A DNA stretch of 10,529 nt. Source: an uncultured Acetatifactor sp. Its GTDB lineage: Bacteria > Bacillota > Clostridia > Lachnospirales > Lachnospiraceae. The DNA is taken from the NCBI GenBank assembly GCA_910578215.1, contig CAJTPH010000016.1:1-10529 (forward strand), written 5' to 3'. Position numbers and translations under genes: made by a program. The notes beneath the pieces were generated by a model. That model was not told where the DNA came from. It ran no database searches and worked only from the letters and a program-made list of their open reading frames with translations. The number at the start of each line of letters is the position of its first letter. Within the stretch, counting starts at the first letter, position 1. Of the stretch, positions 1-5,473 are shown one piece after another.

Positions 1-719
1 AGGCCCTCCTGCTCCGGGATACCCGGACGACCCCAAAGGGCCGGGAGCTCCATTTGTTCAGCGGCTTTCTGAAATGTGCGGACTGTGGGAAATCCGTCAC
101 CCGGAGCCAGAGCGGGAAAAATGTATATTATGCCTGCTCCACCTACAAGAACCGCTCCCGGACGGCCTGCTCCATGCACTCTATCAAGCACAACCGTTTG
201 GAGGCCGCCGTTCTGTTCGCTATCCAGTATCAAGTGAACACCGCCGTTTCCTACTCGGAATTGATTGCCCGTATCAATGCGGCCCCGCTGAAAAAAAGTC
301 AATCCCACCGCCTTAACGACCAGATAGCCGCAAAGGAAAAGGAATTGACGAAAATCACCCGCTATAAGCAGTCACTGTATCAAGACTGGAAAGACGGGGA
401 AATCTCCCAGCAGGAATACCGGGATATGAAAGCCGATTATGAACGGCAGGCCGCCGAGCTTGCGGATGTGCTGGCCCGGCTGAACGCGGAACGGGCGGAG
501 CTCTTGAATGGCGTTGACAAGGAACACCCCGCGCTGGTAGCTTTTGCAAAGTATCAAAGCATTGAAACGCTCACCCGTGAAATCCTCACGGACTTGGTAG
601 ACCATATCAAGGTTTACGAAAACGGCAATATAAGCGTTCATTTCAAATTCGCGGACGAGTTCCGCAAGATTGCCGAGTACATTGAAATCAACACCACTGA
701 CACCGCCGAGGCGGGCTGA
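1..719 (+). CDS. Large serine recombinase (TnpX/TndX-type), C-terminal part
   Basis: Partial gene: the reading frame is open to the left edge (first full codon at base 3), giving 238 visible residues. The catalytic serine domain lies outside the window. Visible parts are the end of the recombinase domain, a zinc ribbon with Cys25, Cys28, Cys45 and Cys56 (CADC, YYAC and TAC motifs), a charged coiled coil at about residues 103-168, and a C-terminal DUF4368-like tail (LTREILTDLVDHIKVYENG) at about 187-208. This order is that of site-specific integrases/excisionases of Tn4451/Tn5397-like and Tn1549-like clostridial mobile elements, which cut and rejoin DNA through a phosphoserine link. In such elements the recombinase is usually the last gene, so the element's end is expected just downstream. 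The TTG at 54 is an internal leucine, not a start. A GGCGGG/CCCGCC hairpin overlaps the stop codon (710-727) but lacks a T-run directly after it. Confidence 0.95.
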   Translation, partial: ALLLRDTRTTPKGRELHLFSGFLKCADCGKSVTRSQSGKNVYYACSTYKNRSRTACSMHSIKHNRLEAAVLFAIQYQVNTAVSYSELIARINAAPLKKSQSHRLNDQIAAKEKELTKITRYKQSLYQDWKDGEISQQEYRDMKADYERQAAELADVLARLNAERAELLNGVDKEHPALVAFAKYQSIETLTREILTDLVDHIKVYENGNISVHFKFADEFRKIAEYIEINTTDTAEAG

Positions 720-791
720 CCCCCGCCAAAGCAAAAAACCTTTTGACAGTGTGTTTTCCTAATAGGAGCTAATCATATTTGTTCTCCTGCT

Positions 792-812
792 GTTCTATAT
801 AGGGTTCTATAT
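792..812. repeat. Short tandem direct repeat at possible element boundary
   Basis: GTTCTATAT occurs at 792-800 and again at 804-812, a 12-bp period, between the recombinase stop and the last codons of the tetR gene. It overlaps the tetR stop codon. The position fits an element/chromosome junction, but a chance AT-rich repeat is equally possible. The remaining stretch 720-791 holds no gene. Confidence 0.35.
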
Positions 813-1382
813 GGATTGTATTATTTCTTCAATTCTTGTTTCCCAATCCTTGTCATATTCCACATTTGGCATAGTTGCGATAGCAGACAGACCATGAGCC
901 AAGGCCCACATCGCTATTATTTTGTTTTGCATAATAGGCTCCGGCATATCAAATTTGCTAAAGGTTTGTATTGCAGCTTGCTTCAGTATTTTTAGCGGTG
1001 GAAGTTCCTTTTCTCCCGAATCCAAGGATAAATTTATCCGAATGTTTTTTCTGGAAAAAAGGAAATCAAAGTATAAGGGATTTTGATAAAAGAATTTTAC
1101 ATAGGCAGTTCCAAGCAAAGAGAGAAGATTAGGGGTATCCGCATACATCTCTACTGTTTGTTCTAATGTTGATGTAAATAAGTCCATAATATGTTGTTGG
1201 ATTGCGGCAATAAATTCATCCTTGCTATTAAAATGAGCATAGGGAGCGGCATTACTAACACCGCATTTTAGAGCGACTTTGCGTAAGGACAAATTCTCCT
1301 CTCCCTCTGTACTGATTAACTCTAATCCTGCTTTAATCAAAGCATTCCGTAGGTTTCCGTGGTGATAAGGTCTATTTTCCAT
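807..1382 (-). CDS. TetR/AcrR-family transcriptional regulator, WHG-domain type
   Basis: A 191-aa repressor of normal TetR size. The N-terminal DNA-binding domain begins MENRPYHHGN; the helix-turn-helix is at about residues 31-58 (LSLRKVALKCGVSNAAPYAH, then FNSKDEF). The ligand/dimer domain carries the WHG-type signature as MWALAHGLSAI (158-168). The ATG at 1382 is chosen because GGAGG lies 5 nt upstream (1388-1392 on this strand) and the protein aligns from MENRPYHHG; an upstream start at 1439 would fall inside the promoter. A consensus promoter and two palindromes directly precede the gene, so it probably represses itself. TetR proteins of this type usually control a neighbouring efflux or metabolic gene, but the adjacent sequence is only debris. 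The nearest intact candidate target is the esterase at 2206, whose upstream region lacks copies of these palindromes. Ligand unknown. Confidence 0.93.
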   Translation of the reverse strand: MENRPYHHGNLRNALIKAGLELISTEGEENLSLRKVALKCGVSNAAPYAHFNSKDEFIAAIQQHIMDLFTSTLEQTVEMYADTPNLLSLLGTAYVKFFYQNPLYFDFLFSRKNIRINLSLDSGEKELPPLKILKQAAIQTFSKFDMPEPIMQNKIIAMWALAHGLSAIATMPNVEYDKDWETRIEEIIQSI

Positions 1383-1392
1383 AACAGCCTCC

Positions 1393-1413
1393 AATCTTAT
1401 CAGTGATAAGATT
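1393..1413. promoter_or_regulatory. Operator 2: 21-bp palindrome over the tetR start site
   Basis: Perfect 10-bp arms around a single G, with core CTTATCAGTGATAAG. It overlaps the end of the -10 box and the expected start site. The core closely resembles the classical tetO core (CTATCAGTGATAG). It is a second candidate site for the TetR protein, or for a different regulator because its arms differ from operator 1. Confidence 0.68.
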
Positions 1414-1439
1414 ATACCGCTAAAACTTAGCGGTGTCAA
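1411..1439 (-). promoter_or_regulatory. Consensus sigma-A promoter of the tetR gene
   Basis: Read on the minus strand, TTGACA (1439-1434) and TATAAT (1416-1411) are both perfect and separated by exactly 17 bp. Transcription should start near 1404, giving a leader of about 22 nt that carries the GGAGG site. The spacer consists entirely of an inverted repeat (see operator). Confidence 0.87.
1416..1434. promoter_or_regulatory. Operator 1: palindrome filling the -35/-10 spacer
   Basis: ACCGCTAA-AAC-TTAGCGGT, perfect 8-bp arms around a 3-nt centre. It spans the spacer and touches both promoter hexamers, so a bound TetR dimer would exclude RNA polymerase. Binding is inferred from symmetry and position. 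Confidence 0.75.
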
Positions 1440-1540
1440 GATTTGAATAGAAATGAGAATAAATCAATGCACTTATAGCAAGAACCGCCTTTAATCGCAG
1501 AAGTTCCAGGCGGCTCCTATCGTCAGCAGCCCCGCTTAAA

Positions 1541-1654
1541 TTTTGTGGTCTTGTCCATATCAGTGAAATGATTTTCCCACAGAAAAACGTCTGTTTCATT
1601 GCGATCAATGAAGGTGTTGACAGCGCACAGGGCGAGAGGGACTTTCTGCCCTTA
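1541..1654 (+). pseudogene. Serine recombinase catalytic-domain remnant
   Basis: Frame starting at 1541 encodes a fragment reading EMIFPQKNVCFIAI then NEGVDSAQGERDFLP. This matches the conserved stretch of serine recombinases (consensus of the type YTE-FP-KNVRFIAI-DGVDS-GDNDF-P) that lies in the N-terminal resolvase domain after the catalytic serine. The expected continuation (RN-MNEWYA) is absent: after DFLPL the sequence switches to unrelated coding in another frame. Upstream of about 1541 the similarity fades, with no start codon or ribosome site. It is a relic of a second mobile element, since the intact recombinase at the left edge is a separate gene. The stretch 1440-1540 shows no recognisable gene. 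Confidence 0.72.
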
Positions 1655-1664
1655 CTGGGAGCAA

Positions 1665-1872
1665 GGAATAAAACTTTTGTTAATCGATACACAGAGACCA
1701 CATATTCATTTTGCAGATGAGATTTTCACAAGAGATAAACGATTAAATTATGAATCTATCAATATTGATAATTCAATCATAATCGGCAGTAAAAACAGTC
1801 GGGAATTTCTTGAAAATATGGGCATTAAGAGAAATTGTATCTACTCCGAGTCATAGTGAGGATAGCATATCC
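1665..1872 (+). pseudogene. Metallo-beta-lactamase-fold hydrolase fragment, frameshifted
   Basis: One frame reads GIKLLLIDTQRPHIHFADEI and continues to REFLENMGIKRNCI near 1841. After the single T at 1842 the next frame gives TPSHSEDSIS (1843-1872). That matches the conserved TPGHSDDSIS/V segment of MBL-fold metallohydrolases, preceded as usual by a REFL..GI stretch. A one-base insertion near 1842 restores one continuous product. Both ends are missing: the metal-binding HxHxDH motif is not present upstream, and after DSIS the expected product (LILDDG-type) breaks off. The left end joins the recombinase relic directly, so this is a truncated, non-functional gene. The family assignment rests on motif recognition only. 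Confidence 0.55.
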
Positions 1873-2160
1873 GACAGCACTGTGGGTGTCCCCCGGCTCC
1901 TAACTAAGCTGGGAAGTACTATTTTGACAGGCGGGATTTTTGAAAATCGGGAAATCACAGTTGGCAAGCCATGAGCATAATCCATGAGAAATAGCGGCAG
2001 GCTCAGCTGTGGATTTTGAGGAATGGCTTTCAAGCTGCAGCTATAGGTCCGATTACGCGAGGCTCGTTTTATTGAGAGTTGTCCTTCACGATTGAGCGCT
2101 TTATTGTATGTCCTGATAGTGGGACAAATTTGCTGACAGGTGTGCAAAAAGGGAACATTT
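1873..2160. other. Unassigned stretch between gene relics and the esterase
   Basis: No convincing gene. A minus-strand open frame across 2147-1851 contains PTIRTYNKALNREGQLSIKR, which vaguely resembles a winged-helix recognition helix. It has no ribosome site, and the plus strand is also partly open (STVGVPRLLTKLG near 1880). A small inverted repeat GATTTT-TG-AAAATC lies near 1936-1949. Probably decayed mobile-element sequence. Confidence 0.3.
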
Positions 2161-2166
2161 ACATAT

Positions 2167-2172
2167 TATAAT
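2167..2172 (+). promoter_or_regulatory. Candidate -10 box for the esterase gene
   Basis: A perfect TATAAT lies 34 nt before the chosen ATG. No good -35 hexamer is visible at 17 +/- 1 bp, so the promoter is tentative. Confidence 0.3.
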
Positions 2173-2205
2173 AAAACCGATAACAGCATAAAGGAAGAAA
2201 GAAAT

Positions 2206-3159
2206 ATGAAACGATGTGTTCCGTTGGAACCCGCTGCGGAGGCTGTCTGCAATCAAAGCTCTATACCTCCGCTGATTTTTCAGATGCCGCCTGAGCAGGG
2301 CAGGAGGGTATTGGAGGAAATGCAGGATACGCCAGTATATAAATATCCTGCCGATATATCCTCAGTTTGTATCGATACTGGAATGTGGGGAAGTATCCCG
2401 GTATATTTTATTGCGCCCAAAGGTGAAAAAGTCAAAAACATTATTTTCTATATTCATGGCGCAGGTTGGGTGTTCGGCAGCTTTCATACGCACGAGAAGC
2501 TAGTCAGGGAGCTTTCGGCAAGGACAAATTCTCTGGTTGTATTCCCCGAATATAGCCGGTCACCGGAAGCGAAATACCCTACAGCTATAGAACAGTGCTA
2601 TTATAGTCTTTGTCATCTAAAGGAAATCATCGGTGAGAGGTTTTTGTTAGCAAATGATGTCTCACTCACAGTGGCAGGCGACAGTGTTGGCGGCAACATG
2701 GCAATCGCCATGATTATGATGTCAGCCATGCGGCATGGCCCGTGTATCCACAAGCTGCTGTTATATTACCCGGTTACAAACGCCTGCTTTGACACTCCCA
2801 GTTACCATCAATTTGCAGTGGACTATTATCTGTACCGGGAAGGGATGAAATGGTTCTGGCGGCAGTATACAGCCTCCATGGAGGATAGAAACCAGATAAC
2901 TGCATCTCCTCTTAGGGCGGGCAAAGATTGTTTGAAGTGTTTTCCTCCGACGATGATAATAAACGGCCAGGCGGATGTTTTACGCAGCGAAGGGGAAGCC
3001 TTTGGTGAAAGGCTTCGATGTGCGGGCGTGGAAGTAACGGCTTTGCGGGTGCAGGGTACTATCCATGATTTTGTGATGCTGAACGCTCTGGATCAGACGA
3101 ACGCCTGCCGTACTGCTATGGATGCGTCAACCGAGTGGGTGAACCGTCATAATAAATAA
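2206..3159 (+). CDS. Alpha/beta-hydrolase, HSL-family (acetyl)esterase
   Basis: A 317-aa cytoplasmic serine hydrolase of the hormone-sensitive-lipase family (Abhydrolase_3), expected to cleave short-chain acyl esters. The oxyanion-hole motif is HGAGW (84-88), a variant of HGGGW. The nucleophile elbow is GDSVGG with Ser160. The acid is Asp257 (GQADVLRSEGEAF) and the base His287 (GTIHDF), so the triad is complete and correctly spaced. No signal peptide. The ATG at 2206 is preferred because AAGGAAG lies upstream at good spacing; a GTG at 2140 would add 22 poorly conserved-looking residues and has no ribosome site. Single-gene unit, closed by a strong terminator. It follows gene debris and points away from the tetR gene, so control by that regulator is possible but unsupported by any shared operator. 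Natural substrate unknown. Confidence 0.95.
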   Translation: MKRCVPLEPAAEAVCNQSSIPPLIFQMPPEQGRRVLEEMQDTPVYKYPADISSVCIDTGMWGSIPVYFIAPKGEKVKNIIFYIHGAGWVFGSFHTHEKLVRELSARTNSLVVFPEYSRSPEAKYPTAIEQCYYSLCHLKEIIGERFLLANDVSLTVAGDSVGGNMAIAMIMMSAMRHGPCIHKLLLYYPVTNACFDTPSYHQFAVDYYLYREGMKWFWRQYTASMEDRNQITASPLRAGKDCLKCFPPTMIINGQADVLRSEGEAFGERLRCAGVEVTALRVQGTIHDFVMLNALDQTNACRTAMDASTEWVNRHNK

Positions 3160-3195
3160 GCAATTATAGAAATTTCAAACTGGACCTTGGGCAGT

Positions 3196-3237
3196 AAAAG
3201 CATTCGGAGAATGATTTCATTCTCTGGGTGCTTTTTT
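3196..3237 (+). terminator. Strong rho-independent terminator after the esterase
   Basis: A continuous stem of about 17 bp (3197-3213 with 3218-3234, including three G-U pairs), loop ATTT, followed by a run of six T (3232-3237). It lies 37 nt after the esterase stop. Confidence 0.92.
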
Positions 3238-3312
3238 ATGTTCGCCTTATGGTACGTTTCTAATGGGTAAGGGAAGGGCAAAGCGGAAACATGCATAAAG
3301 TCAGTCGCCGGG

Positions 3313-3405
3313 GCGCATGAAATTATGGTATAATATTGACACAGAAAGGCTTTGTGTCAACTTCTGATTCCATATGCGCTGAAGCGCATAAAATTGTGGT
3401 ATAAT
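3313..3405 (+). repeat. Intergenic repeat, copy A (~1.3 units of a 71-bp unit)
   Basis: The unit begins GCGCAT-AAATTATGGTATAAT, then TTGACACAG...TTGTGTCAA (inverted repeat, 3336-3360), CTTCTGATTCCAT, and a hairpin ATGCGC-TGAA-GCGCAT (3374-3389). A second GGTATAAT follows (3398-3405). The GCGCAT...GGTATAAT block recurs 71 bp apart, so the element is a partial tandem. Copy B (4979-5071) matches over about 79 aligned positions with roughly eight substitutions and one 1-bp indel. Each copy stands directly in front of a block of small unknown genes. It could be a promoter/operator cassette, a recombination site or a small non-coding RNA module. Confidence 0.87.
3397..3405 (+). promoter_or_regulatory. 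Extended -10 promoter in repeat copy A
   Basis: TGGTATAAT is an extended -10 (TGn-TATAAT). An identical box lies at 3326-3334 in the same repeat. No -35 hexamer at the right distance is evident, which extended -10 promoters tolerate. Start near 3412 would give an untranslated leader of about 95 nt containing a small TTTGC/GCAAA hairpin. Confidence 0.5.
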
Positions 3406-3505
3406 ACACTCAAGAATCCAGCATGTACCTTCAAGGATGGCAGAGCTATTTTGCTAATACGCAAATACGGTGGCTATTCCTTTCATAAATTAAGGAGCAA
3501 TCAAT

Positions 3506-3967
3506 ATGGATAATCAACAAAAAGACACTATTTTATCATTGCTGAAAAATGATGAAATGAATAGGAAATTTACAAAAAACTATTGGTTCTCATACAAAGA
3601 TTTCTTAGATCCAACCGATGATTTTACAGATTTCTCGTGTGAGCGTCTTGAAGGAAAACATGAATATATTGCTCTTATTGAAAATTTAATAAGCAAAGAT
3701 AAGGCCGCTAAAATTTTTGTGCAGGTCTATGGATTGGAGGACAATGGGCAGGTTATTTGTGCAGATACTTTGATTGTTTTCAGCAGATTGTCACTTGTTG
3801 AGATTAAGCAAATTTTTAATGAACCAAAGGATATATTCCCGAGTGATATTGGAGAAGAAACGGATTTTTCGCAACCGACTTTTCTCATTGGTGATAATGG
3901 TGAGTTGATTCCCGGTACAAAGCTGTTCAATGACGGGCAGGCCGTTTACTATTGCTGGTGGGATTGA
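3506..3967 (+). CDS. Unrecognised 153-aa acidic protein
   Basis: Not recognised. The start is well supported: AAGGAG lies 8 nt before the ATG. The product is soluble and acidic, with no signal peptide or membrane segment. The N-terminus is polar (MDNQQKDTILSLLKNDEMNR) and the middle has alternating hydrophobic strands (KIFVQVYG, ICADTLIVFS). The end is aromatic, AVYYCWWD. It is the first gene after repeat copy A and is followed by a methyltransferase in the same direction, probably on one transcript ending at 4885. Size, acidity, alpha/beta pattern and repeat-flanked context resemble immunity proteins of polymorphic toxin systems, but no family motif confirms this and no toxin is visible. Confidence 0.85.
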   Translation: MDNQQKDTILSLLKNDEMNRKFTKNYWFSYKDFLDPTDDFTDFSCERLEGKHEYIALIENLISKDKAAKIFVQVYGLEDNGQVICADTLIVFSRLSLVEIKQIFNEPKDIFPSDIGEETDFSQPTFLIGDNGELIPGTKLFNDGQAVYYCWWD

Positions 3968-3973
3968 TGATAA

Positions 3974-4075
3974 GGCATCAAAGTGCACGCCGGACCATTT
4001 GACGTTCTATGTATCGCCGCCGAGACAGATACTCTTATCAAATATTATAAGCGCAGGAAAACGGAAGGCGAGTAA
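3974..4075 (+). other. Orphan coding tail between the 153-aa gene and the methyltransferase
   Basis: A 33-codon open stretch begins just after a stop (3971-3973) and reads IKVHAGPFDVLCIAAETDTL, then IKYYKRRKTEGE and TAA. It has no start codon or ribosome site but has protein-like composition. It may be the 3' remnant of a gene lost when the two flanking genes were joined. A longer overlapping frame from 3930 into the methyltransferase is less credible as coding. Confidence 0.25.
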
Positions 4076-4112
4076 TCACACGCAGACTAAATTTAGAAGG
4101 GAGAAATGGATT

Positions 4113-4811
4113 ATGCATACTATTCTTGAATTACCTCCGTGGGAACGGTTATTAAAAAGAATCGTCTGGGAGCAGTTGGGAAATGTAGAGGGAAAAAGGA
4201 TTCTGGATTTCGGGAGCGGTGAGGGAATTACAGCTAACTATCTTGCGGAACGAAATCTTGTTGTGGCTGTAGAGCCTTCGGAGGAAATGCTTGGTAAAAG
4301 ATGGGGGGATTATGAATATACACAGATTGTTGGGGACGCTTCCAAGCTTTCAGAGCTTGAAGACGCTTCGTTTGATATGATTATATGCCATAATGTTTTA
4401 GAGTATATTGATGATAAAGAGCAGGTTATCAATGAACTGCATCGTTTATTGAAGACCGGGGGGATTCTTTCCGTTATAAAGCATAATCGTGCAGGCCGGG
4501 TTATGCAGATGGCGGTTCTCCTTGATGACTTGGTAAAAGCAAATGAGCTGTTGGACGGAAAAGATGGCGAATCTTTAAAATTCGGAGCAATTAGATATTA
4601 TGAAGACGATCAGATTACAGGGTGGAATAGAGGACTGAAGCTATTTGATGTATTTGGCATTCGCACCTTCTGGGACCTTCAGCAAAATCAGGAAAAACAT
4701 GGAACGGAGGAATGGCAGAGCCAGATGATCCAGCTCGAGATGAGGGTATCTCAAATTGAGGAATTTAGAAAGATAGCTTTTTTTCATCATTTGCTTTTTA
4801 GAAAAGAATGA
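4113..4811 (+). CDS. Class I SAM-dependent methyltransferase, CmoM/SmtA-like
   Basis: A 232-aa cytoplasmic enzyme with a Rossmann-fold methyltransferase domain. Motif I is LDFGSGEG (31-38), the acidic ribose-binding residue is Glu54 (VAVEPS), motif III includes Asp75 (VGDAS), and motif IV is DMIICHNVLEYI (88-99) followed by LLKTGGILSV (112-121). The layout, including HNRAGRVMQMAVL after the core and the C-terminal GIRTFWDL...LELEMR-like region (GIRTFWD at 182-188, QLEMRVSQIEEF at 207-218), resembles CmoM (SmtA). CmoM methylates carboxymethoxyuridine at the tRNA wobble position. Clostridial homologues vary in substrate, so only the reaction class is firm. The ATG at 4113 has GGGAG 9 nt upstream. 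An in-frame start at 3930 would overlap the preceding gene and add 61 atypical residues. Last gene of its block, 30 bp before a terminator stem. Confidence 0.92.
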   Translation: MHTILELPPWERLLKRIVWEQLGNVEGKRILDFGSGEGITANYLAERNLVVAVEPSEEMLGKRWGDYEYTQIVGDASKLSELEDASFDMIICHNVLEYIDDKEQVINELHRLLKTGGILSVIKHNRAGRVMQMAVLLDDLVKANELLDGKDGESLKFGAIRYYEDDQITGWNRGLKLFDVFGIRTFWDLQQNQEKHGTEEWQSQMIQLEMRVSQIEEFRKIAFFHHLLFRKE

Positions 4812-4840
4812 CAATCGGTTTAGGGAGATAAGGGAACAAA

Positions 4841-4885
4841 GACCGCAGGCCTTTGAGAAATCAAGAGTCTGCGGTTTCTGATTTT
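4841..4885 (+). terminator. Hairpin terminator after the methyltransferase
   Basis: A long stem of about 14 pairs (4842-4856 with 4861-4875, one mismatch and two G-U pairs) with loop GAAA, followed by a T-rich but interrupted tract (TTTCTGATTTT). It separates the two repeat-headed blocks. Confidence 0.8.
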
Positions 4886-4978
4886 GCCTGCAGGTTATAT
4901 ATTTATGTGCCATATTCAAATAAACATATTAAAATTTTGACGAAAATATTACATTTTTATGGTAAATTAAAAATATCT

Positions 4979-5071
4979 GTGGTATAATGTTGACACAGGA
5001 GGGCATTGTGTCAACTTCTCATTCCATATGCGCAGAAGCGCATAAGATTAGGGGTATAATGTTGACACAGG
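4979..5071 (+). repeat. Intergenic repeat, copy B
   Basis: The same element as copy A: TGTGGTATAAT, TTGACACAG...TTGTGTCAA (4990-5014), CTTCTCATTCCAT, hairpin ATGCGC-AGAA-GCGCAT (5028-5043), then GGGGTATAAT (5051-5060). The start of a further unit, GTTGACACAGGAGG, follows at 5061-5074, so this copy is also a partial tandem (period 72 bp). The first -10 is of the extended type (TGGTATAAT, 4980-4988); the second lacks the TG. Conserved hairpins with a changed loop base (TGAA versus AGAA) suggest the structures matter. The AT-rich stretch 4886-4978 holds no gene. Confidence 0.87.
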
Positions 5072-5083
5072 AGGCAATTCTAC

Positions 5084-5122
5084 ATGTCTGTTTCACGGAT
5101 AGTTGGAAGCGGTTATAAATAA
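5084..5122 (+). other. 12-codon mini-ORF with perfect Shine-Dalgarno, in frame with the next gene
   Basis: AGGAGG (5069-5074) lies 9 nt before an ATG that opens MSVSRIVGSGYK and stops at TAA (5120-5122). Past the stop the same frame continues open (QKYGKTQKRMVSDM) into the 107-aa frame below, which has a poor ribosome site of its own. The likely original start of that gene is therefore 5084, with a nonsense codon at position 13. A regulatory leader peptide is the alternative. Confidence 0.5.
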
Positions 5123-5149
5123 CAGAAATATGGAAAAACGCAGAAGAGA

Positions 5150-5473
5150 ATGGTGTCTGATATGATCGATTCGTTGTTTGATAAGGGTACGATGAAAAAG
5201 TTTGATGATTTAGCTAAAAAGCAAGCTGAATTAAATAATAAGAAAAGTGACCTTGTAAAAAAAACTATGTTAAAAATCGATACCGAAACATTAAAAGATG
5301 TTATAGGCGTTGTAAAAAAATATGGGCATCCGGATGAAAAGATATTGTCTGAAGAAATAGGAAGTAAATATTTTTCAGGGAACAGGTTAGACTTTGATGA
5401 TTTAATGAATTTGGATAATCTGTACAAATCTAATTTTGAAAGGTTTTCAAAAAAGGATGCTGACAATGAATAA
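5150..5473 (+). CDS. Unrecognised charged protein, possibly 5'-truncated by a stop codon
   Basis: Not recognised. The open stretch encodes up to 107 residues, highly charged and lysine-rich, probably helical (FDDLAKKQAELNNKKSDLVK), with VIGVVKKYGHPDEKILSEE in the middle and an acidic end. No membrane segment or signal. ATG codons at 5150 and 5162 both lack a good Shine-Dalgarno sequence, whereas the same frame has an excellent one upstream of 5084 but is interrupted by TAA at 5120-5122. The gene is either a nonsense-mutated version of a 129-codon frame or is translated weakly from 5150/5162. It is first in a four-gene run behind repeat copy B, and its stop overlaps the start of the next gene (ATGAATAA), so the two are translationally coupled. 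It could be the tail of a larger displaced protein. Confidence 0.62.
   Translation: MVSDMIDSLFDKGTMKKFDDLAKKQAELNNKKSDLVKKTMLKIDTETLKDVIGVVKKYGHPDEKILSEEIGSKYFSGNRLDFDDLMNLDNLYKSNFERFSKKDADNE

Noticed and set aside
710..727. Terminator at the end of the recombinase gene
   Set aside because: GGCGGG/CCCGCC hairpin is clear but overlaps the stop codon and is followed by an A-rich tract, not a T-run.
372..734. 120-codon minus-strand open frame
   Set aside because: Antisense to the recombinase coiled coil and C-terminal tail; no ribosome site.
1420..1701. 93-codon minus-strand open frame
   Set aside because: It covers the tetR promoter and the antisense of the recombinase relic; no recognisable motif.
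2121..2160. TetR operator upstream of the esterase
   Set aside because: A weak TGTCC/GGACA symmetry near 2109-2126 does not match either palindrome at the tetR promoter.
3930..4112. N-terminal extension of the methyltransferase from 3930
   Set aside because: It overlaps the end of the 153-aa gene, has no ribosome site and atypical residues; the ATG at 4113 has GGGAG and starts where the family fold begins.
4990..5043. CRISPR-like repeats around the tandem repeats
   Set aside because: Only partial tandem units of 71-72 bp with internal hairpins and no unique spacers of constant length; no cas genes.
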